A DNA stretch of 64,000 nt, taken from contig CANNFE010000007.1 of NCBI GenBank assembly GCA_947503775.1, positions 181,080 to 245,079 on the forward strand. The letters run 5' to 3'. Position numbers and translations under genes: made by a program. Of this stretch, positions 25,173 through 33,231 are shown piece by piece (position 1 is the first letter of the stretch; each line of letters begins with the position of its first letter). Source of the DNA: an uncultured Paracoccaceae bacterium (GTDB lineage Bacteria > Pseudomonadota > Alphaproteobacteria > Rhodobacterales > Rhodobacteraceae). Below the pieces are notes generated by a model. That model saw nothing but the letters and a program-made list of their open reading frames with translations, was not told the origin of the DNA and made no database searches.

Positions 25173-25201
25173 TTGCAGAGCGCGAGGGTCTGCCCTAGAT
25201 A
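25173..25201 (+). promoter_or_regulatory. Promoter of the SRP RNA gene
   Basis: -35 TTGCAG (25173-25178) and -10 TAGATA (25196-25201) with the optimal 17-bp spacer, placing the start of transcription at about 25208-25209, exactly at the 5' end of the RNA. Confidence 0.7.
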
Positions 25202-25208
25202 GCTTTTT

Positions 25209-25301
25209 GAGAGGTTGGTGCGGGCAGGCGCCTCGCCAACCCGGTCAGGTCCGGAAGGAAGCAGCCGTAACGAGCCCCGCTTGGGTCGTTATCAGCCTCT
25301 C
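25209..25301 (+). ncRNA. ffs: Small signal recognition particle RNA (4.5S type)
   Basis: About 93 nt. The invariant apical SRP domain (GGTCAGGTCCGGAAGGAAGC near 25243-25262, then AGCCGTAACGAG) is present, and the ends GAGAGG (25209) and CCTCTC (25296-25301) close the long hairpin. It binds Ffh to target inner-membrane proteins co-translationally. Exact ends are estimated from the terminal pairing. Confidence 0.95.
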
Positions 25302-25326
25302 ACCACCACCCTCTTTTCGCAGCTTC

Positions 25327-26205
25327 CTACGAGGCGATGATGTCGGCCCAGCAGGCCTGCGCGCGCCTGTGGAACGCGCCGATATGCCCTATCTCGCGTA
25401 GCCCGTAATCCGCCGGCTTGAGGGTTTTCTGCGACTGCTTCGTCTCGGGATAAAGCCGCATCAACCGCCAGACCGCAGCGGGCGGCACCATCTGGTCATC
25501 CGCGACCGCGACGACCCGCAGATCGCATGTCGGGTGATGCCGGTCCGGCCACGGGAGCTCTATCCCTGTCTCGCTTGCGTAGAAATTCCGGCTCGTGCAC
25601 CAGCGGCGCCATTGCCAGTAGACCCCGGACGGAAGATCCGCGCCGAACCCGACCGGCTTTCCGGGCGTATAGCCGAGGATCCGTGTGGCCAGCGTCAACG
25701 GCCCATACCAGAACGCGTAGGCGACCGCGCGATAGGGCCATGGATGATCGCTGACATGGACCGGCCCGCTCGCCACCGAAATGATCCGGTCGATTCGATC
25801 CAGGCCACGCTGCATCGGGATCATCATCGCCCCCAGCGAATGCCCGATGACCCAAAGCGGCGTCTGGGGGAAAAGGCTGGACAGATGATCACGCGCCGCC
25901 TGCTGATCGTGAAGTCCCCATCTGGTCATGGTCGCGGTCGACTCGCGAACATGGCCGGTAGCGGATGTGCCGAAATCGCTGTAGTCGAATGTCAGGCAGG
26001 CCATCTGATGGTGGCGCGCGAGCCATCTTGCGAAATCAGCATAATAGCGCTGCGGAACGCCGGTTGCGCCGTTCAGGACCACGGCCACGCGAGGAGGACC
26101 GTTGGGCCGAAAGAGACGTCCTGCAAGCAGCTCTGCTCCGGACCGGATCGTCTCGGCGCTTTCCAAAATGTCGTCCGACGCTTCGATCTCCATCATCCGG
26201 GTCAT
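25327..26205 (-). CDS. Alpha/beta hydrolase family protein
   Basis: A 292-residue alpha/beta hydrolase of the YheT/serine-aminopeptidase-like group. Nucleophile elbow GHSLG near residue 121 ('WVIGHSLGAMMIPMQ'), with 'NGATGVPQRYYADFARWLA' as the oxyanion region. No signal peptide. Divergently transcribed from a TetR regulator with two operator-like palindromes between, so it is probably the regulated target and may act on a hydrophobic ester or fatty compound. Substrate unknown. Confidence 0.85.
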   Translation of the reverse strand: MTRMMEIEASDDILESAETIRSGAELLAGRLFRPNGPPRVAVVLNGATGVPQRYYADFARWLARHHQMACLTFDYSDFGTSATGHVRESTATMTRWGLHDQQAARDHLSSLFPQTPLWVIGHSLGAMMIPMQRGLDRIDRIISVASGPVHVSDHPWPYRAVAYAFWYGPLTLATRILGYTPGKPVGFGADLPSGVYWQWRRWCTSRNFYASETGIELPWPDRHHPTCDLRVVAVADDQMVPPAAVWRLMRLYPETKQSQKTLKPADYGLREIGHIGAFHRRAQACWADIIAS

Positions 26206-26219
26206 CGCATCCTCTCCGA

Positions 26220-26251
26220 TTGGACCGCTTGGTCTAGACCATTTGGTCCAA
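26220..26251. promoter_or_regulatory. Putative TetR operator 1
   Basis: A 32-bp inverted repeat: outer arms TTGGACC / GGTCCAA and a central TGGTCTAGACCA. It lies directly before the hydrolase gene (17 bp upstream of its ATG), where a bound repressor would block it. Confidence 0.7.
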
Positions 26252-26260
26252 TAGCACGCC

Positions 26261-26276
26261 TAGACCAATCGGTCTA
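26261..26276. promoter_or_regulatory. Putative TetR operator 2
   Basis: A 16-bp inverted repeat TAGACC-AATC-GGTCTA sharing the TAGACC/GGTCTA half-sites with operator 1 and lying 21 bp before the TetR-type gene, suitable for autorepression. Confidence 0.7.
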
Positions 26277-26296
26277 GAGTCTTGTAGAAGGAGAGG

Positions 26297-26869
26297 ATGA
26301 CCAAGACCCTTTCCACACGCGACCGGCTGGTAATGCATGCGGCGCAGCTTTTTCAGCAGCGCGGGTATCACGGCGTCGGCCTGGCCGAGATCCTGGAGGC
26401 GGCGCGGGTGCCGAAAGGATCGCTTTATCATCATTTCCCGAACGGGAAGGCGGATCTCGCGGTCGCCGCTGCCGACTGGGCTTCGAGCGATCTTTTGCGG
26501 ATCATCGATGATGCGTTTCGCGAGGCGACCAATTTCCAGCACGGCGCCACGACATTGTGTTTCAAGCTCGCCAAGCTCTTCGATCTGTCGGGGCACTGGC
26601 TTGGCTGCCCGATTTCCTCCACGCTGTTCGAAGGACCGGCGAACGACCTTTTTCGGACCGAAGCGGCCCGGATCTTTGATATCTGGATCGAGGCCGTAAA
26701 GGCGCATGGGATCCGCCTGGATCTGGCCCCCACCAAGGCGGCACTCCTGTCAGAGGCGCTGTGGATCGGGCTGCAGGGCGCCTGGACGCTCAGCCGCGCC
26801 AGACGCGACTCAAGCCCGCTGCGCCATGTGCCTGACTTTGTCTTCGGGCAGGCCAACCCGAACAGGTGA
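26297..26869 (+). CDS. TetR/AcrR family transcriptional regulator
   Basis: A 190-residue regulator. N-terminal helix-turn-helix at about residues 8-55 ('RDRLVMHAAQLFQQRGYHGVGLAEIL', 'PKGSLYHHFPNGKADLA') is a classic TetR domain of the LmrA/YxaF subgroup, whose C-terminal half binds a ligand. Autoregulation and repression of the divergent hydrolase are suggested by the shared palindromes at 26220-26276. Confidence 0.93.
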   Translation: MTKTLSTRDRLVMHAAQLFQQRGYHGVGLAEILEAARVPKGSLYHHFPNGKADLAVAAADWASSDLLRIIDDAFREATNFQHGATTLCFKLAKLFDLSGHWLGCPISSTLFEGPANDLFRTEAARIFDIWIEAVKAHGIRLDLAPTKAALLSEALWIGLQGAWTLSRARRDSSPLRHVPDFVFGQANPNR

Positions 26870-26942
26870 AGACCGGCAGGGATCTGGACGGTCTGCGGCA
26901 GGCGGCCTACGCTAGGGTCTGACTTCGAATCCGGATCCCTTC

Positions 26943-28667
26943 ATGACCGATCAGCCCGTTTATCAGGTTCTTGCGCGTAAGTACCGCCCCGAGACCTTTG
27001 CCGACCTGGTCGGGCAGGAGGCGATGGTTCGGACGCTCAGGAATGCGTTTGAGGCGGACCGGATCGCGCAGGCCTTTATCCTGACGGGGATCCGGGGCAC
27101 CGGGAAGACGACGACCGCGCGGATCGTGGCGAAGGGGCTGAACTGCATCGGTCCGGACGGGACCGGCGGGCCGACGACAGAGCCTTGCGGGATTTGCGAG
27201 CCCTGCAAGGCCATTTCGGATGGGCGGCATGTCGACGTGCTTGAGATGGATGCGGCCTCGCGGACCGGGGTCGGCGATATCCGGGAGATCATTGAAAGCG
27301 TGAATTATCGTGCGGCATCGGCACGTTACAAGATCTACATCATCGACGAAGTTCACATGCTGTCGACGAGCGCGTTCAACGCGCTCCTCAAGACGCTGGA
27401 GGAGCCGCCCGCACATGTGAAGTTCATCTTTGCCACGACCGAGATCCGCAAGGTTCCGGTGACGGTCCTGTCGCGGTGCCAGCGGTTCGATCTGCGCCGG
27501 ATCGAGCCCGAGGATATGACGGCGCTCCTGCGCAAGATCGCAACATCGGAAGGCGCCGAAATCGCCGATGACGCGCTGGCCTTGATCGCGCGCGCGGCGG
27601 AAGGGTCGGCGCGGGATGCGACATCGCTTTTGGATCAGGCGATTTCCCATGGCGCGGGGGAGACCTCTGCCGATCAGGTTCGGGCCATGCTGGGTCTGGC
27701 AGATCGGGGGCGGGTGCTAGATCTCTTTGACATGATCGCGAAGGGCGATGCGGCCGGGGCTCTGTCCGAACTGGGAAGCCAATACGCCTCCGGCGCCGAT
27801 CCGATGGCCGTTCTGCGCGATCTGGCCGAGGTCAGCCACTGGGTCAGCGTCATCAAGATCACGCCGGATGCAGCGGCGGATCCCACCGTCTCGCCCGATG
27901 AGCGCGACCGGGGGCAGCGAATGGCCGAAGCTCTGCCGATGCGTGTGATGAGCCGGATGTGGCAGATGCTGCTCAAAGCGATCGAAGAGGTGGCTCAGGC
28001 CCCCAATGCGATGATGGCTGCGGAAATGGCGATCATCCGCCTGACCCATGTCGCCGATCTGCCGACACCGGGCGATCTGGTCGCGAAGCTGAAGGATCAG
28101 GCGCCTCCTCCTCAAAGTGCGGCTCCGGCGCCCTCTCCCGCAGCGCCGTCCGAGCCGAGCGTGAAGGCGGCTGCGGTGTCCTCCGGTCCCGTCGCCGCCC
28201 TGCAGCCCGCGCCAGATACCGAGACGGCGCTCGCCCGCTACGCGCGGTTCGAGGATGTCGTGGAGTTGATCCGCCACCACCGGGATGTGAAATTGCTGCT
28301 CGAGGTCGAGGCGGGCGTGAAGCTGGTCTCTTACAGTCCAGGGCGCATTTCGTTCGAGCCGGCCTTTGATGCGCGGCCAGATCTGGCCCAGCGCCTTGGA
28401 AGCCGTCTGCAAGCCTGGACGGGCAACAGATGGGCGATCTCGGTCGAAAGCGCGGGCGGGGACCGCACCATCGCGGAGGTTCGGGACGAGGAAGCCGCAT
28501 CGCTGCAGGCCAGTGCCGAGGCGCATCCCTTGGTGAAAGCGGTGCTGGTGCAGTTCCCGCAAGCACGTATCACGGAAATCCGAACCCCCGGTGCACTGGA
28601 AGCCGAGGCCTCCGAAGAGGCGCTTCCCGAGGTGGACGAGGAATGGGATCCGTTTGACGACGGGTGA
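26943..28667 (+). CDS. dnaX: DNA polymerase III subunits gamma and tau
   Basis: A 574-residue clamp-loader ATPase. Walker A GIRGTGKTT at 49-57, zinc ligands Cys68, Cys82, Cys85, Cys88, 'IIDEVHML' Walker B near 135 and sensor 1 'FATTE' near 164. After about residue 370 a Pro/Ala-rich linker leads to the tau-specific C-terminal domain. It loads the beta clamp and couples polymerase cores to the helicase. Start at 26943; first gene of dnaX-ybaB-recR, a widely conserved order. Confidence 0.97.
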   Translation: MTDQPVYQVLARKYRPETFADLVGQEAMVRTLRNAFEADRIAQAFILTGIRGTGKTTTARIVAKGLNCIGPDGTGGPTTEPCGICEPCKAISDGRHVDVLEMDAASRTGVGDIREIIESVNYRAASARYKIYIIDEVHMLSTSAFNALLKTLEEPPAHVKFIFATTEIRKVPVTVLSRCQRFDLRRIEPEDMTALLRKIATSEGAEIADDALALIARAAEGSARDATSLLDQAISHGAGETSADQVRAMLGLADRGRVLDLFDMIAKGDAAGALSELGSQYASGADPMAVLRDLAEVSHWVSVIKITPDAAADPTVSPDERDRGQRMAEALPMRVMSRMWQMLLKAIEEVAQAPNAMMAAEMAIIRLTHVADLPTPGDLVAKLKDQAPPPQSAAPAPSPAAPSEPSVKAAAVSSGPVAALQPAPDTETALARYARFEDVVELIRHHRDVKLLLEVEAGVKLVSYSPGRISFEPAFDARPDLAQRLGSRLQAWTGNRWAISVESAGGDRTIAEVRDEEAASLQASAEAHPLVKAVLVQFPQARITEIRTPGALEAEASEEALPEVDEEWDPFDDG

Positions 28668-28745
28668 TGTAACACCGCTTGAGGGGTTGTGAGCCTATCG
28701 CCGTATCCCTAGGACAGACAGGACACATCGATCAGGAGAGAGCAT

Positions 28746-29081
28746 ATGTTCAAGGGCCTCGGCGATATGGGCAAGATGATGAAAGCTGCCCAGGAGATGC
28801 AAGAGAAGGTCGGCCAGTTGCAGGACGATATGGCCGCGATCACGGTCGTCGGCGAGGCCGGCGCCGGGCTGGTCAAAGCGACCTCGACCGCGAAGGGAGA
28901 GCTTGTCGGGCTCGACATCGACCCATCGATCTTTTCCGGCGACGACAAGGAGGTCGTCGAGGACCTGATCCTTGCGGCGATCAAGGACGCTCAGGCGAAG
29001 GCCAAAGAGCGTGAGCAAGAGGAGATGGGCAAGCTTGGCGAGAGCCTTGGACTGCCAGCCGGAATGAAGCTGCCTTTTTGA
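28746..29081 (+). CDS. YbaB/EbfC family nucleoid-associated protein
   Basis: A 111-residue YbaB protein: 'MFKGLGDMGKMMKAAQEMQEKVGQLQ' forms the long amphipathic helix and 'GEAGAGLVKATSTAKGELVGLDIDPS' the central sheet. Dimeric tweezer-like DNA-binding protein. Position between dnaX and recR is typical. Confidence 0.95.
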   Translation: MFKGLGDMGKMMKAAQEMQEKVGQLQDDMAAITVVGEAGAGLVKATSTAKGELVGLDIDPSIFSGDDKEVVEDLILAAIKDAQAKAKEREQEEMGKLGESLGLPAGMKLPF

Positions 29082-29112
29082 GCCGTCCGATGTCGCACCC
29101 TAGGCAGGTTCG

Positions 29113-29706
29113 ATGACGGATATCCCGCCCGAGATCGAGACGCTGATCGAGCAGATGTCGAAGCTGCCGGGCCTAGGTCCGCGATCGGCGCGGCGGGCGG
29201 TGCTTCATCTGATCAAAAAGCGGGGCCAGCTTCTGGTGCCGCTGGCGGAGGCGATGGCCGATGTGGGCCGGACCGCCCGGGAATGCGTCAACTGCGGCAA
29301 TATCGGAACCTCGGATCTTTGCGCCATCTGTTCTTCGGAAAAACGCGCCACGGGCGAGATCTGCGTGGTCGAGGATGTCGCCGATCTTTGGGCGATGGAG
29401 CGGTCGGGCGTCTTCAAGGGGCGGTATCACGTCCTCGGCGGGACGCTTTCGGCGCTCGATGCGATCGGGCCCGAGGATCTGGGCATTCCCAAGCTGCTCA
29501 AGCGGATCGCCGAAGAAAACGTGACCGAGGTCATCCTGGCGCTGGGCGCAACGATCGATGGGCAGACGACCGCGCATTACATCGTCGACGAGCTTGGAGA
29601 GATGAACGTAACCTCGCTTGCGCAAGGCGTGCCGGTGGGAGGAGAACTGGATTACCTCGATGACGGGACGATTTCGGCGGCTCTGAAGGCGCGCAAGGCG
29701 CTTTAA
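29113..29706 (+). CDS. recR: Recombination mediator protein RecR
   Basis: A 197-residue RecR. N-terminal helix-hairpin-helix ('[16 protein letters not shown]'), zinc finger Cys58, Cys61, Cys70, Cys73 and a Toprim domain from about 80 to 175 ('[28 protein letters not shown]'). With RecO it loads RecA at gaps coated by SSB. Followed by a bidirectional terminator hairpin. Confidence 0.97.
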   Translation: MTDIPPEIETLIEQMSKLPGLGPRSARRAVLHLIKKRGQLLVPLAEAMADVGRTARECVNCGNIGTSDLCAICSSEKRATGEICVVEDVADLWAMERSGVFKGRYHVLGGTLSALDAIGPEDLGIPKLLKRIAEENVTEVILALGATIDGQTTAHYIVDELGEMNVTSLAQGVPVGGELDYLDDGTISAALKARKAL

Positions 29707-29710
29707 CGTA

Positions 29711-29737
29711 AAAAGCGCCCCATAAGAGAGCGCTTTT
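29711..29737. terminator. Bidirectional intrinsic terminator between recR and the TrcR gene
   Basis: AAAAGCGC (29711-29718) pairs with GCGCTTTT (29730-29737). A-rich and T-rich edges on both strands serve both converging genes. Confidence 0.75.
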
Positions 29738-29757
29738 CATCGCAAATCGCAAAGACC

Positions 29758-30528
29758 CTAACGGTCGGTGCTGTCTTCGTCCGATTTTTCTTCGGCATCA
29801 TCGTCCGGCAGGTTGAAGAAGCTGTCGGCATCTGGAACCTCGTCCGTGACCTCTTCGATGCTTTCGCCGGTATCGGACAGCGTGAAGGTCTCGAGACCCG
29901 AGATCGAGCTTGGGATGCGCGGCTCCGGATCCATGCCCAGCGATTGCTCGGTCGAGACAAGCTTGCGGCGCTCGTCATCGGACATCACCTCGCCTTCCTT
30001 CGCCTTCTTGGCGTTGGCCTTCTGCACAGCAAGATCCAGCTCGGACTGCTTACACAGCCCCAAGGCAACCGGATCGATGGGCTGGATGTTCGAGATATTC
30101 CAGTGGGTTCGCTCGCGGATCGACTGGATCGTGGGCTTAGTCGTGCCGACCAGCTTGGAGATCTGCGCGTCGCTCAGTTCGGGATGGAACTTGACCAGCC
30201 AAAGGATCGACGCAGGACGATCCTGCCGCTTGGAGAGCGGGGTATAGCGCGGGCCGCGCCGCTTTTCCTCGCCGACCGAGGCGGCATTGAACTTGAGCTT
30301 CAGCTTGTGGGTCGGATCTGCCTCGCCCTTGGTAATTTCGTCCTGCGTCAGCTGGTTGTTCGCAACCGGATCAAACCCTTTCACACCCTGAGCGACATCG
30401 CCGTCTGCGATTCCCTGAACCTCAAGCTCATGCAGGCCGCAGAAATCGGCCACCTGCTTGAAGGTCATTGTTGTATTGTCCACCAGCCAGACGGCGGTGG
30501 CCTTGGCCATGAGCGGCTTGTCGGACAT
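29758..30528 (-). CDS. Cell cycle transcriptional regulator TrcR (DUF1013)
   Basis: A 256-residue alphaproteobacterial DUF1013/TrcR protein. Contains two HTH-like stretches: 'TMTFKQVADFCGLHELEVQGIADGD' near residue 21 and 'ELSDAQISKLVGTTKPTIQSIRERTHW' near 115. The C-terminal 40 residues are very acidic. The family was linked to RNA polymerase-associated cell-cycle control in Caulobacter relatives. The ATG at 30528 has AAGGAGAC 6 nt upstream; an upstream in-frame extension lacks one. Confidence 0.9.
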   Translation of the reverse strand: MSDKPLMAKATAVWLVDNTTMTFKQVADFCGLHELEVQGIADGDVAQGVKGFDPVANNQLTQDEITKGEADPTHKLKLKFNAASVGEEKRRGPRYTPLSKRQDRPASILWLVKFHPELSDAQISKLVGTTKPTIQSIRERTHWNISNIQPIDPVALGLCKQSELDLAVQKANAKKAKEGEVMSDDERRKLVSTEQSLGMDPEPRIPSSISGLETFTLSDTGESIEEVTDEVPDADSFFNLPDDDAEEKSDEDSTDR

Positions 30529-30646
30529 GTTGGTCTCCTTCGCATATAGCATCCCCGGTCCCCAGCTGGGGGGCGGACCCAAGGTCCTGGTTCACGTTGT
30601 CGGGGAACTTGAGCCCTATATAGTGGCGCGAGTTTCGGAGGAAAAG

Positions 30647-31282
30647 GTGAAAATGGGTCGTTTCATAGCAGCAGCCTTGGTGCTTTTGACAAGCGTCGCC
30701 CGTCCGGCGGTTGCCGAAGACGTGGCGGGGGAGTTTGACTATTGGGTTCTGGCCCTCTCGTGGCAACCAAGTTGGTGCGCGCGAGAGGGCGAGGGATCGG
30801 ACCAATGCGAGCGTCCGGCAGGCTGGACGCTGCACGGTCTTTGGCCGCAATATGATCGCGGCTGGCCTAGCAATTGCCGGACCTCGCATACGGCGCCCAC
30901 GCGCAGCATGACGGCGGGCATGACGGACATCATGGGCAGCGGCGGGCTGGCCTGGCATCAGTGGCGGAAGCACGGGACCTGTTCGGGGCTGTCGGCGGCG
31001 GATTACTTTGCCCTGTCGCGTCTGGCCTATGAGCAGATCGAGCGCCCTGCCCTGCTGCGACAGCTCAAGACCGACGTGACGCTTCCGGCAACGGTCATTG
31101 AGGACGCGTTTCTGGCGGATAATCCATCCCTGACGGCCGATGGTCTTACCATCACTTGCAAATCGGGCCGCATCGCCGAGGCACGGATCTGCCTATCGCG
31201 CGGGATGGAGCCCATGACCTGCGGGGCCGATGTCAGGCGCGATTGCACTTTGACCGACGCGCTGTTCGAGCCGATCCGATAA
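30647..31282 (+). CDS. Ribonuclease T2 family protein, secreted
   Basis: A 211-residue RNase T2. Signal peptide at residues 1-23 ('LVLLTSVARPAVA' before the cleavage site). Catalytic segments CAS I 'WTLHGLWP' near 64 and CAS II 'HQWRKHGTCSG' near 106 are present; the position usually Glu in CAS II (xEWxKHG) is Gln here. Several Cys suggest periplasmic disulfides. The GTG at 30647 lies 5 nt after GGAGG and is preferred over the ATG at 30653, which is 11 nt away. It would degrade extracytoplasmic RNA for nutrients. Confidence 0.9.
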   Translation: MKMGRFIAAALVLLTSVARPAVAEDVAGEFDYWVLALSWQPSWCAREGEGSDQCERPAGWTLHGLWPQYDRGWPSNCRTSHTAPTRSMTAGMTDIMGSGGLAWHQWRKHGTCSGLSAADYFALSRLAYEQIERPALLRQLKTDVTLPATVIEDAFLADNPSLTADGLTITCKSGRIAEARICLSRGMEPMTCGADVRRDCTLTDALFEPIR

Positions 31283-31381
31283 AAATACAAAATCCTCCGT
31301 AGGACATCTTAACTCCCGTCGTAAAAGAAGGGTCAGGCAACGAGGCCCGGCATAAGATCCTATCAAATGGAGGCAGATATT

Positions 31382-31723
31382 ATGAAATTCGCTCTTGTCC
31401 TTGCCGGTCTCATGATGGCCGGCGCCGCGAGCGCTCAGACAACCGTGGAGCGTATCGGACCCAATGGTGGCACCGGAACCTCGATCCAATCGATCGAGAA
31501 CGGCACCTACACGAATGACTACGCATTTACCGGACCCAATGGCGGCACCGTGGACCGCACGACGACCTGTCAGCGCGGCATCTGCACGACGGATCGGTCC
31601 GCGACGAACCGCAATGGTGTGACCCGCGATCAGAGCCGGGAGACCGTTCGAACGGCCCGGGGATCACGGACCTATGTGACCCGGGACAATGGCCGGACGC
31701 GGACCGTCATCCGCAGGCGCTGA
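31382..31723 (+). CDS. Small secreted protein with GPNGGT repeats, unknown function
   Basis: A 113-residue exported protein: signal peptide ending 'GAASA' near residue 18, then Thr/Arg-rich mature chain with 'GPNGGT' twice and two Cys. Strongly basic C-terminus ending 'RTVIRRR'. It precedes the ECF sigma gene by 9 bp and could belong to its regulon. Not recognised as a known family. Confidence 0.7.
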   Translation: MKFALVLAGLMMAGAASAQTTVERIGPNGGTGTSIQSIENGTYTNDYAFTGPNGGTVDRTTTCQRGICTTDRSATNRNGVTRDQSRETVRTARGSRTYVTRDNGRTRTVIRRR

Positions 31724-31732
31724 CCGGCCCGC

Positions 31733-32290
31733 GTGGAGGACGAGGAGGATGAGGCGTTGCTCTCACGGGCAGGGCACGGGGATGAACGGGCGTTCAACAC
31801 GCTCGTCCTTCGCCACTCCTCGTTCGTTCACACGATCGCCCTGCGGTTCACGCAGAATGCAGCCGATGCCGACGATATCACGCAGGCGGTGTTCTGGCGG
31901 CTTTGGCGTCAGGCGGCATGCTGGAACCGGGGTCGGGCCCAGCTTCGGACCTGGCTTTATCGCGTCACGGTCAATCGCTGTATCGATCACGGCAGAGGCA
32001 AGGGCCGGTGGCGTCGGCTTTTTCAAAGCGGGTCTTCCGCGATCGAACCTGCGGATCCCGCACCGACGGCCGAGGCCCAAAGGCGGGCGAAAGATGATCT
32101 GGTTCGAGTGCAGAACGCGCTTTTGAAACTTGCGCCCCGGCAAAGAATGGCGCTGTTTCTGGTGGCCTATGAAGGTCTGAGCGGCACCGAGGCGGCAGAG
32201 GCGATGGGAACGAGTGTTGGAGCGGTGGAGCAGCTTTTGGCCCGAGCACGCAAGCGGCTGCGAGCCTTGACCGAGGGAGAGGTGACATGA
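31733..32290 (+). CDS. ECF-type RNA polymerase sigma factor
   Basis: A 185-residue sigma factor. Region 2: 'NTLVLRHSSFVHTIALRFTQNAADADDITQAVFWRLW' (about 23-60). Region 4: 'LAPRQRMALFLVAYEGLSGTEAAEAMGTSVGAVEQLLARARKRLR' (about 130-175). Translation starts at GTG 31733. It overlaps the next small membrane gene by 4 nt and is followed by a CnrX/CpxP-like sensor, the arrangement of metal- or envelope-stress ECF systems. Confidence 0.92.
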   Translation: MEDEEDEALLSRAGHGDERAFNTLVLRHSSFVHTIALRFTQNAADADDITQAVFWRLWRQAACWNRGRAQLRTWLYRVTVNRCIDHGRGKGRWRRLFQSGSSAIEPADPAPTAEAQRRAKDDLVRVQNALLKLAPRQRMALFLVAYEGLSGTEAAEAMGTSVGAVEQLLARARKRLRALTEGEVT

Positions 32291-32544
32291 ACAACGAGAC
32301 CGATCAGAGCGATGAGCGCATTCGTAATGCGCTGGATGCGATCCCGCCGGACCCCACCGCCCCGGCGCGGATGATGGCAGCCCTGACGCGCCGCAGATCC
32401 CGGGACATGCTGTCTCCGGTCTGGTGGACCGCGGGGGCCGGCCTTGCCGGGTTTGCGCTTGCCTATTTCGGACAAGGATCGGTCACGGACAGCACCGCAA
32501 CATTGGCGGATGGCACCTTTCTGCTCTTTGGAGGGCTGCAATAG
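32287..32544 (+). CDS. Small membrane protein, putative anti-sigma factor
   Basis: An 85-residue protein with a charged N-terminal half (residues 1-42) and one membrane segment ('WWTAGAGLAGFALAYFG', about 47-63). Position between an ECF sigma gene and a periplasmic sensor gene, with 4-nt and 1-nt overlaps, suits a CnrY-like anti-sigma factor. No sequence homology recognised; function inferred from context and topology. Confidence 0.65.
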   Translation: MNNETDQSDERIRNALDAIPPDPTAPARMMAALTRRRSRDMLSPVWWTAGAGLAGFALAYFGQGSVTDSTATLADGTFLLFGGLQ

Positions 32545-32984
32545 TGCGACGACGCACGCGATATCTTTTGACCGCCTCCTTGGTGCTGAACGGGCTTTTG
32601 GCCGGGTTCATCATCGGTGATCTGAGCCGCCCCATAGAAGCAGCGCAAGCCCTGTCAGAGTTCAATCAGCCCTATCCGGACGAGATACGGCGCGATCTCA
32701 GGCAGGGATTCATGCAGAACCGTGCCGCAATTCGCGGTGATCTGCAGGCGCTTTCTCAGGCAAGGCGCGATCTGCTGCGCGTGATGGCCGACCCCGCCGC
32801 GAGCCGGGAGGACATCGCAGCGCGCATGGCTGCGATCCGGTCCAAGACCTCGGCTCTTCAGGAGAGATTTCAGGGGATTACGCTGGATGTGGTCGAAACG
32901 GCCCCGCCGGATCTTCGCGGGCAGATCCGTGTACCGACCTCCGGCCGCGGGCAAAGGCTTTTCGATCGAACTCTGGGCCGTTAG
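32544..32984 (+). CDS. CnrX/CpxP-like periplasmic sensor protein
   Basis: A 146-residue membrane-anchored protein: N-terminal segment at about 8-25 and a helical periplasmic part ('LRQGFMQNRAAIRGDLQALSQARRDLLRVMADPAASREDIAARMAAI') like the heavy-metal-resistance/Spy/CpxP fold. It starts with GTG at 32544 (GGAGG about 9 nt upstream; TAGTG overlap with the previous stop). It contains no His and no Cys, so it cannot use the His-based metal site of CnrX. Likely senses envelope stress or is a diverged sensor; inference. Confidence 0.75.
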   Translation: MRRRTRYLLTASLVLNGLLAGFIIGDLSRPIEAAQALSEFNQPYPDEIRRDLRQGFMQNRAAIRGDLQALSQARRDLLRVMADPAASREDIAARMAAIRSKTSALQERFQGITLDVVETAPPDLRGQIRVPTSGRGQRLFDRTLGR

Positions 32985-33069
32985 CGCCGAAAGGTCAGGA
33001 ATCCCTGACTGTCCCGGATCTACGCCACACCGTAACGTCACTCTTGTTGAAGGGTAACAGGAGGACATC

Positions 33070-33231
33070 GTGGTTGACACTTTCAAAACGCGCCGAGTTA
33101 TTGTTCGCCGGACGCATGTGTTGACCCTGCAATTGCCGCAGAAGAGTCTCACGGTTTGGCTCACAAATCCTCCAAGTTGGCGGCCGATCATGCTGGATGA
33201 TCGGCCGTTCCCCCTCACTCCCGCAAGCTAG
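33070..33231 (+). CDS. Possible small basic protein (53 aa)
   Basis: GTG at 33070 is preceded by AGGAGG with a 5-nt spacer, among the best ribosome-binding sites in the window; the frame runs 53 codons to TAG at 33229. Product begins 'MVDTFKTRRVIVRRTHVL' and is basic, with two Trp. No family recognised. Its last codons overlap a perfect 10-bp hairpin (33182-33206) and the end of the convergent oxidoreductase gene. Alternatively the region is an untranslated or regulatory RNA ending in that hairpin. Confidence 0.4.
   Translation: MVDTFKTRRVIVRRTHVLTLQLPQKSLTVWLTNPPSWRPIMLDDRPFPLTPAS
33182..33206. terminator. Hairpin between convergent transcripts
   Basis: Perfect 10-bp stem GGCCGATCAT / ATGATCGGCC with loop GCTGG. 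Only a weak T/C run (GTTCCCCCTC) follows on the plus strand, so termination is plausible but not certain. Confidence 0.45.
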
